Shown: one piece after another, positions 8,919 through 17,516 of the stretch | Numbering within the stretch: position 1 is the stretch's first letter | Layout: each line of letters starts with the position of its first letter | Assembly: GCF_039545455.1 (NCBI RefSeq) | Contig: NZ_CP154467.1 | Span: forward strand, 1,721,001-1,785,000 | Direction: 5' to 3' | Source: Brucella sp. BE17 | GTDB taxonomy: Bacteria; Pseudomonadota; Alphaproteobacteria; Rhizobiales; Rhizobiaceae | Length of the DNA stretch: 64,000 nt | Program-made: the position numbers and the translations under genes | Notes under the pieces: model-generated | Database searches by the model: none | What the model was told of the DNA's origin: nothing | Seen by the model: only the letters and a program-made list of their open reading frames with translations

Positions 8919-9779
8919 TTAGGCTAGCTTAGCTTGCTCTTCGTATTCCACGGGGCTGAGATAGCCCAGTGTCGAGTGTCGGCGCCTCGGGTTGTAGAAG
9001 CGCTCGATATAGTCGAACACATCGGCCTTGGCGTCGTCCCTTGTGCGGTAGACCTTGCGGGCGGTGCGTTCGGTCTTGAGCGAGGAGAAGAAGCTCTCCA
9101 TCGCCGCATTGTCCCAGACATTGCCAGACCGGCTCATTGAGCAGGTGATGCCGTGATCGGCCATCAGGCGCTGGAACTGCTCGGATGTATATTGGCTGCC
9201 CTGGTCGGAGTGGTGCAGCAGCCTGTCGGGCTTGCCGCGACGCCAGATCGCCATGATCAGCGCATCGGTCACCAGTTGAGCGGCCATCGATGAACTCATT
9301 GACCAGCCCACCACCCGGCGGGAGTAGAGGTCGACGACCGCCGCCACATAGAGCCAGCCCTGAGCCGTCCAGATGTAGGTGAAGTCGGCGATCCACTTCT
9401 GGTTCGGCGCCGACGCCACGAACGCCCGGTCCAGGATGTTGGGCGAGACCGCGTGGCGCTGCCCGCCATCCTTGGGCAGGCCGCGCCGACGAGGGCGTGC
9501 CCGCAGGCCTTCCTGGCGCATCAGCCGCTCGATGCGATGCAGGCCGGCCTCGAGCCCCTCGGCCAGCACATCGTGCCAGACTCGCCGGGCGCCATAGGTG
9601 CGATCACTTCCGGCAAAGCTGGACCGGATCCCGGCGACAAGCACTTCGTCATATTGAGTCCGTCTGCTCGGCGAGCGGTTGAGCCAGGCATGGAAGCCCG
9701 AGCGAGACACACCGAGCGCCTCGCAGATCCACGAGACCGGCCAGATCCCTCGGTGCTTCGCAACAAAAGAGAACCTCAT
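8919..9779 (-). CDS. IS3-family transposase OrfB (DDE domain)
   Basis: 286 residues with the rve integrase core: first D in WIADFTYI, second D in HHSDQGSQY, E in NAAMESFFSSLK, and the C-terminal RRRHSTLGYLSPVEYEEQ. An HTH_21-like segment lies at the N-terminus (WPVSWICEALGVSRSGFHAWL). It overlaps OrfA by 4 bp in another frame. A run of seven A (minus strand, 9809-9815) in CTA-AAA-AAA near the end of OrfA would allow the programmed -1 slip that makes the OrfAB fusion transposase. Intact, so the element may still be active. Confidence 0.93.
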   Translation of the reverse strand: MRFSFVAKHRGIWPVSWICEALGVSRSGFHAWLNRSPSRRTQYDEVLVAGIRSSFAGSDRTYGARRVWHDVLAEGLEAGLHRIERLMRQEGLRARPRRRGLPKDGGQRHAVSPNILDRAFVASAPNQKWIADFTYIWTAQGWLYVAAVVDLYSRRVVGWSMSSSMAAQLVTDALIMAIWRRGKPDRLLHHSDQGSQYTSEQFQRLMADHGITCSMSRSGNVWDNAAMESFFSSLKTERTARKVYRTRDDAKADVFDYIERFYNPRRRHSTLGYLSPVEYEEQAKLA

Positions 9780-10066
9780 ATCGAGTCCCTGGCGAAGTAG
9801 GCCGCGGCTTTTTTTAGGATATCGCGCTCCGCCTTGAGCTTGGCGACCTCACGGCGCAGCTTCTCGATCTCAAGCTGCTCGGGCTTCATCTGCCCATGAC
9901 CGGGGAAGGCCTGCTGCGGGTCGGAAGACTGCTCGCGCACCCACTTGCGCAACACGTTCACATGCAGATCCAGATCGCGGGCCGCCTGCGCCACCGCAAC
10001 GCCCCGTTCCCTGACCAGCTTAACAGCCTCGAGCTTGAACTCCCGGCTGAACTTGCGTCTCTCCAT
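9776..10066 (-). CDS. IS3-family OrfA (HTH DNA-binding)
   Basis: 96 residues: HTH_Tnp_1 domain (FSREFKLEAVKLVRERGVAVAQAARDLDLHVNVLRKW) followed by a leucine-zipper helix (EQLEIEKLRREVAKLKAERDILKKA). It binds the terminal repeats and provides the N-terminus of the OrfAB transposase after frameshifting on the A7 run near its end. The start lies 60 bp inside the right end of the IS. Confidence 0.93.
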   Translation of the reverse strand: MERRKFSREFKLEAVKLVRERGVAVAQAARDLDLHVNVLRKWVREQSSDPQQAFPGHGQMKPEQLEIEKLRREVAKLKAERDILKKAAAYFARDSI

Positions 10067-10123
10067 AAAAACTCTCCAGTTCCAAAAACACCTTAACTCG
10101 GTGTCCTCAAAACCGGCAGCAGC

Positions 10124-10750
10124 TCAGACCGCTGCCTCAGCGTCAATGTCAGGGACACTCTTCAGCAAGGTTACGAGGTCGGCGAGGATTTCATCATCGC
10201 GATCACCGCACAGAATAGTTCCGATCTCGGGCCATACGCTGGAGCTTATAAGGCTGCGCGGCGATTTCGAAGCTTTGTCCTCACAAAGCACAATGCGCTT
10301 GATCTCGCGCCCACCATCTTCCAGTTCGATTATAAAGCCGTCGAATCCCTTGTCTGCCTGTCGGACATGAGGCGATGTCATATAACCGTTCGAAAGAGCT
10401 AGCCGCGCCGCAACCCAGGAGATATGCTGAAATAACAGTCCGTCCCGGTGAATAACGGACGTCCTTATCCGCTTTCTTGCCGCCTCCTTCTGTTCGTCGG
10501 TTCCCGACCGGAAAAGCTCAACGTCTTCGGCACGCGGAGCCGTCAGCTTCCTCACGACATTCTGAGCGACCCTGCCTTTTGAAACGCGCCGTCGCGGTTC
10601 CAAAGCATTGATCACTCGCTGAGCGTTTTCCTCCTGTCGCAAATAGAGATAGGCGATAATTTCGATTAGTTTGGCACGATTTTTCTTGCTTATTGTCCAT
10701 TCCGAAAAATCACATTCTGTAGTTGGAGAATGAGTTATAGACAGTGGCAT
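10124..10750 (-). pseudogene. hamA: hamA 5' part: PD-(D/E)XK defence nuclease, interrupted
   Basis: 208 residues from ATG at 10750 (preceded by GGCGGGAACC; a TTG further upstream is possible) to the IS. The nuclease motif is visible: D137 in KGFDGFI and E157-x-K159 in IVLCEDKAS, as in HamA/DUF1837 proteins. The stop codon is supplied by the IS end. The start lies about 40 bp after the stop of the OLD-family gene, and the restored gene overlaps hamB, so all three form one operon. The truncated product keeps the catalytic core but loses the last 76 residues, so it is probably non-functional; residual activity cannot be excluded. HamA assignment rests on the E-x-K motif, size (284 residues when restored) and hamB linkage. 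Confidence 0.72.
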
Positions 10751-10790
10751 ATGGTTCCCGCCCGAGACAGTTCGTCGCCAGCCCAAATGG

Positions 10791-12674
10791 CTATATATCG
10801 ACCGCGACCATCATTTGTGAAATTGTAGTAAGCCACCCCCTGATCTCATTCTGAGGATCTGTTACCGCAAGCCTATCGAGGGTCATACGAGACATCGCCG
10901 CATTATTAAGGCAGCGCTTCGCTGCACTCTCTTTCTTCCGCCGCTTCTCCTCATCAAGATTGTCCCAAGGATCAGCACCATTAGCCGCATGGACTGCCTG
11001 CGCCACGATTTTCGGTACATCGTCGAAATCACCGAAGGGTGCTGCAAATGCAATGTTTATCTGGTTCATAGCGTAGGCCTCATTAATGGCCTCATGGTGC
11101 AGGTAACTTTCCAACTCACGCTTCTGTGTTGCAACGGCCTGACATCCAGCGCGGGCGTTAACTGCATTCATATGATCGGCATACTTCGGCAGACCCGGCG
11201 GAGAATTGTCACGATCACAAATGTGAAACTCTGGCCTATTGAACGGGGCCAGACGCGATGCCCATAACGCTAGGTTACTACCCCCAAGTGGCACGAAGAT
11301 GAGTTCCCCATCTAACTCTAGTTTTTCGAGGTCGCACACTTCTTCGCCTGCGGCGATAAGTATTCGAGATACACCTTTGAGAAATGCAATGTCATGTGGA
11401 CCTTCCACGCCGATAAAGATTTTAACATTGTGGTCGGGAAGAACTCCCAGAGATTTTGCTATTTCAGCGGACGTTGCTTCATTGCCTTCGTTGACCGAAC
11501 GAATTCCGCCTTCTCCTCGCTGTATGAATCGAAGATCAGTCTCGTCCAGATAACGGGCCAACATAGGAGTATGCGTGGTAACTATGACTTGTTTACCTTC
11601 TCCATCCGAGAGTTCTCGAAGAGCGTTCAATAGTAGGCGTTGGTTTCTAGGATGCTGGCTGGTCTCAGGTTCCTCAATAGCATAGATTACCGATGCTGAG
11701 CCTTTCTCGACAGCAGCCTTCTCGGCTTTCGCCCGAAAGAAATTGAGGAGGACGAGGCGTTTTACGCCGCTGCCACGTTTATTTAGCGGAATGCCTTCGT
11801 CACCAGTAATACTCGTAGAAAATAACGTATCCCATTTCTTGGTCGTGATGACGGGATTGAGGGTTTCAGCAATGGACGCATCCATTTCCCGCAACTTCTC
11901 TACAGTTGCGGTAGCAATTTTATTCACCTCACCTTCAACGTAATCTCGAATTTCCTGCAACTTTGGCTCGACGGCCTTGATCGCTTCTCTAATTGCGGCC
12001 TTTAGAGGATCTTGAGCTTCCGCGTCTTGATCTGTGCTAGCTCGGTCTGACTTAAACAGTGCGAACGTTGGCAGGTATTGCTGCAACTCAGCCCAAACCT
12101 GTTTACTCCCTTCTGCATCAAGAGGCACCGCGACCGTTGCTAGTTTAAGGTCGTCACAGCTCTGCCAAATCGCCGCTCGCACGAGGGCGTTTGCTCTCTT
12201 GTCCACACCATCCAAATTCACGCCGAGATCGGCCGCCCGTTTGGCAAGGTCCGCTTTTTTGAGAGTAAGAAGGTCGTTATACCCTTCTACTGTCGGATGG
12301 TCAGCCAATGCTTCTATCGCAGTGATCTTCGGCGTCCCGAGGCTTCCATTGTAGGTCTTCTGAATCACAAGCGTTCCGTTCGCACTCAGAAGATACTCCC
12401 CAGAGAGCGTGGTAGGAAATTCAGCATCCACCACCATCTGCTCAGGAAGATGATCGAATTCGCATGTTATGCGCATCTGTTTGGGATCACCTGCCTTGCA
12501 GGCGTCATCCTTGTCAGGCGAAGCAGTTTCAAAGAAGATTGCCAGCGCGTCCATGAGAGTAGATTTACCTACGTCATTTCTACCAACAAGCGCGGTCAAA
12601 TTACCAAAGCGTACCGTGACAGGTGCTGAGTAACAACGAAAGTTCTCAACTGTAAGACCAATTAGACGCATCAT
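10791..12674 (-). CDS. OLD-family ATP-dependent nuclease (AAA + TOPRIM)
   Basis: 627 residues. The N-terminal SMC/ABC-like ATPase has Walker A GRNDVGKST (31-39), signature-like GSGVKRLVLL near 301, Walker B VIYAIEEPETSQHP near 329-342 and the switch His in TTHTP near 368. A C-terminal TOPRIM domain follows with E424 (GVEGPHD) and D487-x-D489 (ICDRDN). OLD proteins are DNA exonucleases/nickases used in phage defence, alone or as GajA in Gabija. No UvrD-like gajB is present. Instead it is the first gene of a minus-strand operon with hamA and hamB. It may be an extra subunit of that system or an independent defence gene. It is lower in GC than the neighbouring trb genes. Confidence 0.85.
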   Translation of the reverse strand: MMRLIGLTVENFRCYSAPVTVRFGNLTALVGRNDVGKSTLMDALAIFFETASPDKDDACKAGDPKQMRITCEFDHLPEQMVVDAEFPTTLSGEYLLSANGTLVIQKTYNGSLGTPKITAIEALADHPTVEGYNDLLTLKKADLAKRAADLGVNLDGVDKRANALVRAAIWQSCDDLKLATVAVPLDAEGSKQVWAELQQYLPTFALFKSDRASTDQDAEAQDPLKAAIREAIKAVEPKLQEIRDYVEGEVNKIATATVEKLREMDASIAETLNPVITTKKWDTLFSTSITGDEGIPLNKRGSGVKRLVLLNFFRAKAEKAAVEKGSASVIYAIEEPETSQHPRNQRLLLNALRELSDGEGKQVIVTTHTPMLARYLDETDLRFIQRGEGGIRSVNEGNEATSAEIAKSLGVLPDHNVKIFIGVEGPHDIAFLKGVSRILIAAGEEVCDLEKLELDGELIFVPLGGSNLALWASRLAPFNRPEFHICDRDNSPPGLPKYADHMNAVNARAGCQAVATQKRELESYLHHEAINEAYAMNQINIAFAAPFGDFDDVPKIVAQAVHAANGADPWDNLDEEKRRKKESAAKRCLNNAAMSRMTLDRLAVTDPQNEIRGWLTTISQMMVAVDI

Positions 12675-12777
12675 CCGCCTCCCGAAACAACTACAAGTAT
12701 CTCTACAACTTCAGTCGGGTCAATGATTTTGCGGCGGAACCGCCGATAGCAAAATGCCTCATGTAAGGGGCAACCCA

Positions 12778-13044
12778 GCCATTGCCCGACATGAGCGAGA
12801 TCAGGTTGGAAAGCTGCTGGCTTTGCGAAGCGAAAAGCTGGTTGCCGACCTAGGTGCCTTGCAGCGCGCTGGCGGTATTCTGGCTCTGGGCGACCAAAGC
12901 CGAGTCACACCGACAGATGACGGCAGATGCACAGTTTCTGTCCCCGGACCTCGACAAAGAGCGGATCGCGCTTCGCAGCCCAGACTGCTCGGAGATTTTG
13001 GCAACTTGCCCCTCTATTGACTGAACTGTCTGCTGGACCGACAC
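12778..13044 (-). pseudogene. Collapsed fossil of a second trb cluster (trbC-trbD-trbJ pieces)
   Basis: Three short protein scraps occur in cluster order on the minus strand. 12994-13044 encodes VSVQQTVQSIEGQVAKI, like LQSILQSIEGPVAKI of the intact TrbC. 12905-12982 encodes WAAKRDPLFVEVRG...CRHLSV and a stop, like the TrbD end WAAKRDPLFVEVGRRHLRIPGHLSV. 12778-12903 encodes SALVAQSQNTASALQGT, a TAG stop, then VGNQLFASQSQQLSNLISLM, like TrbJ. Everything between has been deleted. This is a remnant of a homologous trb locus, not a gene. Confidence 0.8.
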
Positions 13045-13059
13045 AGCGAGCAAATGTCA

Positions 13060-13311
13060 TCATAGCGCATCATTGCTTACTCTAGCTATCTTGGCGTGCT
13101 GTTGGACACGCCGCGCCTTGGCAAAGCCGCGATCCGTAGCGATGAACCGCTCCAGCATCGGCACGATCAGTCTGGCAGGCTCGATGGGCGCGCCGCCATC
13201 GGCCAAGAGAGCACCATAGTCTATCAGATCGCGGTGGAGCGCGCCCGGCAGCTCCACCGTCACTTTGACGGGTTTGTTCTCAACAAGCGGCCCAAGTTTC
13301 AGCTTTGTCAT
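13060..13311 (-). CDS. DUF2274 protein, last gene of the trb operon
   Basis: 83 residues from ATG at 13311, 2 bp after the trbI stop. It begins MTKLKLGPLVENKPVKVTVELPGALHRDL and ends with a basic stretch (GFAKARRVQQHAKIARV). It looks like a ribbon-helix-helix type small protein: KPVKVTVELP could be the strand. It is nearly always found directly after trbI in this class of ICE. Its function is unknown; DNA binding or regulation of transfer is an inference. Confidence 0.8.
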   Translation of the reverse strand: MTKLKLGPLVENKPVKVTVELPGALHRDLIDYGALLADGGAPIEPARLIVPMLERFIATDRGFAKARRVQQHAKIARVSNDAL

Positions 13312-13313
13312 GG

Positions 13314-14447
13314 TCAGTTCCTGTAAGGTTCGAGTACAAGGTCGCGGGTGACGATGACCCTGACGGGATAGCCCGGCCGGATGGTCAGGGTCGGCGCGAC
13401 CTGCAACTGGCGCTGGACGATCTGCTGTCCGGCCTGATTGATGGTGTCCTGCGCCCCGTCGCGGATGGCGCGGATCAGGCGGTCTTCGTCGTCGGTCGCC
13501 AGTTCCGTGCCGATGCCGAGCAGCGTGGACAGGCCCGCCGCTTTCATCAGATCCCACCAGTGGTAATCGACGCCACCCTCAAGCCCGGCATAGCCGGAAG
13601 CGTCCGCACCGGGCTGGCGCTCCAGCACGATGGATCGGCCGTTGGGCAGAATCAGGCGGTTCCAGACCAGGAGCACACGGCGCTGGCCGAACTGCACACT
13701 GGCGTCATACTGGCCGATTAACCGTGTTCCCTGAGGGATCAGGAGCAGGCTGCCGGTCGGGCTGTCATAGACATTTTCCGTGACCTGCGCGGTGATCTGG
13801 CCAGGCAGATCGGAACGGATGCCGGTAATCATCGCCGCCGGTATCACGGCCCCTGCCTGAAGGATATAGGGCGAGGCTGGCGCCATGATCCGGTCGGTGG
13901 CGACGGTCTGCCGATCCACCGGACCATTGAGAAATGCCGTGTGCCGGTCCTGCGTTGCGGGCTGACCGCCAAGGTCAAGGCCAGCGAGGCCCGGCACACT
14001 GGAGCCAGGTGTTGTCATTATCCTCTGCCCCGACTGGAAGAACACGGTGCTAAGACGTGCTGCTTCTTCCTCGGCAAGACGTCGCTCCTCGGCAGGATCA
14101 CGGGCTGGTGTCGCCATAGCGGACGGCGTAACGGGCTGCCCCCTGTTCTGGGCGTCGAGGATCGGGCCGCCGAGGTCTCCCGGCAAAGCTGGTCCCAGAA
14201 CCGGCCCAGTATAATCACGCGGCAGACCGGCCAGCCCGTCCGCTGTCGGGCGGTTCTCGGTCGAATAAAGTTCTTCGCCGCTGCCATTCATATCGCGGGT
14301 CTGGAGCGCATAGATCAGTGCGCCACCAATGCCGAGGAGCGCGACAGCGCCAACACCAGCCAGCATCTTGCGCGACAGGCGAGTGACACGCGGCGGCTCG
14401 GCACGCAGGCGCATGGGAGGCGCATTGGTGGTCGTCTCTTCGCTCAT
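13314..14447 (-). CDS. trbI: Conjugal transfer protein TrbI (VirB10-like)
   Basis: 377 residues. A cytoplasmic N-terminus is followed by one membrane segment (MLAGVGAVALLGIGGALIYAL, about 28-49), a proline-rich periplasmic stretch and the C-terminal VirB10 barrel domain (AGAVIPAAMITGIRSDLPGQITAQV ... LLIPQGTRLIGQYD). It spans inner and outer membranes in the type IV secretion channel together with TrbG and TrbF. The start overlaps the trbG stop by 4 bp. Full length, no defects. Confidence 0.95.
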   Translation of the reverse strand: MSEETTTNAPPMRLRAEPPRVTRLSRKMLAGVGAVALLGIGGALIYALQTRDMNGSGEELYSTENRPTADGLAGLPRDYTGPVLGPALPGDLGGPILDAQNRGQPVTPSAMATPARDPAEERRLAEEEAARLSTVFFQSGQRIMTTPGSSVPGLAGLDLGGQPATQDRHTAFLNGPVDRQTVATDRIMAPASPYILQAGAVIPAAMITGIRSDLPGQITAQVTENVYDSPTGSLLLIPQGTRLIGQYDASVQFGQRRVLLVWNRLILPNGRSIVLERQPGADASGYAGLEGGVDYHWWDLMKAAGLSTLLGIGTELATDDEDRLIRAIRDGAQDTINQAGQQIVQRQLQVAPTLTIRPGYPVRVIVTRDLVLEPYRN

Positions 14448-15463
14448 GACGGCTCCTCCCCGGTATTCGCGGGCTGAGCCGCATGCCTTTGTTCAACGCG
14501 GATAATCCTGACGGTCTGCTGACGATCGCCGCTGCCCAGGCGCAGCTCGGCCGCGCCGAACAGGCGATCTACGATCAAGACGTTCTGATGGATACGGCTG
14601 TTGACGATCTGCGGCTCGCCGTTCGATCCAAGCACGAAGATCGGCGGCATCTCGCCCTGCACAATCCCGGCCGGGAAAACGACATAGACGCGGCGTCCAT
14701 CGTCGAAGACGGAAACCGGCCGCCATGGCGGGCTATCGCCCTGCACCTGCAAGGAGTAGCGATAGTTGCGCGCGGCCTCGGCTGGAATGATCGGCGCGGC
14801 GGGAGCCGTCTGGCGTTGACCGGCAGGCAGCGCAGGATAGGACCAGGACACAGACGGCATATAGAGCGCCTCACGCGCCCGCAACTCGATCATGTAGGTG
14901 CGCCGGTCGGTCGTCACCACGAGATTGGTCGAGATATCGGGCCGGGTAGGCTTGACGAGAATGTGGACGCGGCGCGTTGTTCCCGATCCGCTCTCGGTGT
15001 CGCCGATGATCCAGCGGGCGGTGTCGCCAGCGGCAATCGGTCCCGCGCCGGTCAGGCTCTCGCCAGGCTCCAGCGCGATATTGGTGATCTGGCCCGGCGC
15101 GGCATAGACTTGATAGAGCGCGCCTTCCGACCACGGATAGATCTGGATAGCGTTATAGTAGCCTTCCCGGCGCGGCTCGACGCGGGCCGCGGCATTGGCA
15201 TTCTCGACGCGACCTGCCGGCGTTCCGGCAGCGGTGCCGCCGCGTGCCACTGTCCACGCGGGCGGCGTGTGCAATGCCCGGGGCCGGTCGTCGGTGACGG
15301 CGGCCTGCACCACGGGCAATGCGGGAACATCGGCATCATAGCTGAACTGTGGCGTGCGGTTGGTTGCGCAACCGGCCAGCATGGTCGCCGACAACAACAA
15401 AGCCGCCAAAGCGGGTTTACGGAAAACCGGCAAGCCGGAATTACGAACCATTGTGCGGGTCAT
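14444..15463 (-). CDS. trbG: Conjugal transfer protein TrbG (VirB9-like)
   Basis: 339 residues from ATG at 15463, whose ATGA overlaps the trbF stop; the 7 codons upstream in the frame lie inside trbF. A signal sequence ends in a lipobox (LLSATMLAGC, about residues 26-35), so it is likely an outer-membrane lipoprotein. A VirB9 domain follows: IQIYPWSEGALYQVYAAPGQITNIALEPGE near 105-135 and the C-terminal beta domain with RRVYVVFPAGIVQGEMPPIFV. It pairs with TrbI and forms the outer-membrane core of the channel. Confidence 0.94.
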   Translation of the reverse strand: MTRTMVRNSGLPVFRKPALAALLLSATMLAGCATNRTPQFSYDADVPALPVVQAAVTDDRPRALHTPPAWTVARGGTAAGTPAGRVENANAAARVEPRREGYYNAIQIYPWSEGALYQVYAAPGQITNIALEPGESLTGAGPIAAGDTARWIIGDTESGSGTTRRVHILVKPTRPDISTNLVVTTDRRTYMIELRAREALYMPSVSWSYPALPAGQRQTAPAAPIIPAEAARNYRYSLQVQGDSPPWRPVSVFDDGRRVYVVFPAGIVQGEMPPIFVLGSNGEPQIVNSRIHQNVLIVDRLFGAAELRLGSGDRQQTVRIIRVEQRHAAQPANTGEEPS

Positions 15464-16149
15464 TGGCTCATCTCCCGCGACCATGAAATTGCATTGACGT
15501 AGATACCGAGCGGATTGGCGCGCAGGCGCTCAGCATCGCGCGGCGTCTGGATTACGATGGTCAGGATCGCCGTCCAGCGTTCGGTCGCGGAGAGCTGGCC
15601 ATTTTCGTAATGGCGCTCGGTCCAGGCGACACGGAAGCTGTCATTCGAGGCTCGGATCACCGACGAAACCTCGACCGCAATCTGCTGCCGTCCGACCCTG
15701 GTGAACGGGTCATTGGCACGGGCATAATCATTGAGGGTCGCAGCACCCCGATCCGTAGTGAACTCATAGGCGCGCAGCCAGTTCTGGCGCACGATGATGG
15801 CGTCGGACGCGATCGAGCGCGTCTGCTCGATGAAGCGGCCGAGATGAAAAGCGATCTGGGGATCGGTCGGGCGATAGTCGGCGACGGCCGGCGCAACAGC
15901 CTGCGACTGCCCGAGATTGTCGACCTGCACCACCCAAGGCACTACGGTCCCACGCGCCGACTGCCAGACCAGCGCGGAGGCAAAGCCAGCGGACAGGATC
16001 AGTGAGCCGACGGCCATGATGCGCCAGTTCTTTGCCTGCACGCGAGCCGAGCCGATACGCTCGTCCCAAGCTTGGGCAGCTTTCTGATAGGGCGTCTCGG
16101 GTTCGGGCGATTTGCCGTAATGGGCCGATGGACGTTTGAAGATGTTCAT
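15460..16149 (-). CDS. trbF: Conjugal transfer protein TrbF (VirB8-like)
   Basis: 229 residues. N-terminal cytoplasmic part, one membrane helix (WRIMAVGSLILSAGFASALVW, about 43-63), then a VirB8 periplasmic domain containing the expected segments VVPWVVQVDNLGQSQAV, FHLGRFIEQTRSI and RVAWTERHYENGQLSATERWTAILTIVIQTP. It is an assembly factor of the inner-membrane complex. It overlaps trbL (upstream) and trbG (downstream) by 4 bp each, showing translational coupling. Confidence 0.95.
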   Translation of the reverse strand: MNIFKRPSAHYGKSPEPETPYQKAAQAWDERIGSARVQAKNWRIMAVGSLILSAGFASALVWQSARGTVVPWVVQVDNLGQSQAVAPAVADYRPTDPQIAFHLGRFIEQTRSIASDAIIVRQNWLRAYEFTTDRGAATLNDYARANDPFTRVGRQQIAVEVSSVIRASNDSFRVAWTERHYENGQLSATERWTAILTIVIQTPRDAERLRANPLGIYVNAISWSREMSQ

Positions 16150-17513
16150 GAGCGGTCACTTTCAGAAAGATTGATGGAGGAGCCGCCGCCATGGCTGTCG
16201 CCAGAGCGCACGGCATGGGCGGCCATCGACGTGCCCTGGCCGAGTGTCTGTTTGCGCTGCATCTGCTTTGCCCATGCCGGAGAACCGCCAGCCTGCGCGG
16301 CGGGTGACAGGGCCGCGCTCGCAGCCTCGCTCGCACCTCCGACTGTTCCAGCCGTCGAAGAGCCGCCGCTGACGCCGAAGCCGGCACGCGCTCCATCGGA
16401 AAAGCTGGACTTGACGCTTTCCGATGCCTTCGAGGCAGCACGTTTCAGGGGCGATGCGGCGGCGGAGCCTGCGGCACGGGCAACACCACCCAGACCCGAA
16501 GCAACACCGGCAGCGCCGGACTGGCCAAGCGAACCGACACTATAGGCGGCGCTCGCCGCACCTGCGGCGGCAGCACCACCCCGTACGGCAGCCGCTCCAC
16601 CAGAGAGCGCTGCTGCTCCTCCCTTCGCGGCCATGCCTGCGGCGGCACCCCCGGCAAGCATCATGCCGCCTGCGGCAAGGCCGGTTCCAACGGCAGCACC
16701 TGCGCCCAGCTGCGGGCCGCCGGAAACGAGACCGGACGCGATACCGGGACCGAATATGCCGAGGCCGAGAAGGGAAAGGGCTGCCAGCACGATCGCCATG
16801 GCATCGTCGATGGTCGGCGTCACGCCGCCGAAGCCTGCCGTGAACTGTGAAAACAGCGTCGAGCCGATACCGATGATGACGGCCAGCACCAGCACCTTGA
16901 TGCCGGAGGAAACGACATTGCCGAGCACGCGCTCGGCCATGAAGGCGGTCTTACCGAACAGGCCGAACGGGATGAGTACAAAGCCCGCCAGCGTGGTCAG
17001 CTTGAACTCGATCAGGGTTACGAAGAGCTGCACGGCGAGAATGAAGAAGGCGAGCAGCACCAGCGCCCAGGCAAACATCAGGCAGGCGATCTGGATGAAG
17101 TTCTCAAAGAACGACCAGTAGCCCATCATGTCGGAGATGGATTCGAGCAGCGGGCGACCAGCATCAAGTCCAGTCTGGGCCACCTTGCCGGGACGCAGCA
17201 GATCGGCGGCGGAAAAGCCGGTGCCCGACCCCTTGAGTCCCAGACCGGCAAAGCTGTCGAAGATGACCTGGGCGAGATTGTACCAGTTGCCGATCAGATA
17301 GGCGAAGACGCCCACGAAGAGCGTTTTCTTGACCAGCCGGGCGATGATGTCGTCGTCGGCACCCCAGGACCAGAACAATGCCGCCAGCGTTACGTCGATG
17401 ACGATCAGCGTGGTGGCGATAAAGGCGACTTCCCCGCCAAGCAGACCGAACCCACTGTCGATATAGCTGGTGAATACGACCAGAAAATTGTCGATGACGC
17501 CGGTGCCACCCAT
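16146..17513 (-). CDS. trbL: Conjugal transfer protein TrbL (VirB6-like)
   Basis: 455 residues. Five to six hydrophobic segments lie in residues 20-260 (for example FIATTLIVIDVTLAALFWSW and IQIACLMFAWALVLLAFFILAVQLFV), the TrbL/VirB6 inner-membrane domain. The C-terminal about 190 residues are low-complexity, rich in Ala, Gly and Ser (AAGGMMLAGGAAAGMAAKGG), usual for TrbL. Begins ATG 17513, 3 bp after trbK. It forms part of the inner-membrane pore. Confidence 0.95.
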   Translation of the reverse strand: MGGTGVIDNFLVVFTSYIDSGFGLLGGEVAFIATTLIVIDVTLAALFWSWGADDDIIARLVKKTLFVGVFAYLIGNWYNLAQVIFDSFAGLGLKGSGTGFSAADLLRPGKVAQTGLDAGRPLLESISDMMGYWSFFENFIQIACLMFAWALVLLAFFILAVQLFVTLIEFKLTTLAGFVLIPFGLFGKTAFMAERVLGNVVSSGIKVLVLAVIIGIGSTLFSQFTAGFGGVTPTIDDAMAIVLAALSLLGLGIFGPGIASGLVSGGPQLGAGAAVGTGLAAGGMMLAGGAAAGMAAKGGAAALSGGAAAVRGGAAAAGAASAAYSVGSLGQSGAAGVASGLGGVARAAGSAAASPLKRAASKASESVKSSFSDGARAGFGVSGGSSTAGTVGGASEAASAALSPAAQAGGSPAWAKQMQRKQTLGQGTSMAAHAVRSGDSHGGGSSINLSESDRS

Positions 17514-17516
17514 GGT

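Larger units (their letters stand above)
8889..10126 (-). mobile_element. IS3-family insertion sequence, 1238 bp, complete
   Basis: Terminal inverted repeats start TGAGCTGCTGCCGGTT at both ends (8889 on the plus strand; 10126 on the minus strand) and continue with further imperfect matches. A 3-bp direct repeat GAC flanks it (8886-8888 and 10127-10129), the usual target duplication for the IS51-like branch of IS3. It encodes OrfA and OrfB in overlapping frames. It is inserted in hamA immediately after a GTC codon, so the TGA of the terminal repeat ends the hamA frame at once. The clean duplication shows a recent, direct transposition. Confidence 0.92.

Noticed and set aside
10791..12674. Gabija (GajAB) or PARIS
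   Set aside because: The ATPase/TOPRIM layout is compatible, but no UvrD-like gajB is present and PARIS would need a different TOPRIM/ATPase pair; the neighbours are hamA and hamB.
12754..13020. Plus-strand frame of 88 codons at 12.75 kb
   Set aside because: It is antisense to the trbC-trbD-trbJ fossil; the minus-strand pieces match real Trb proteins.
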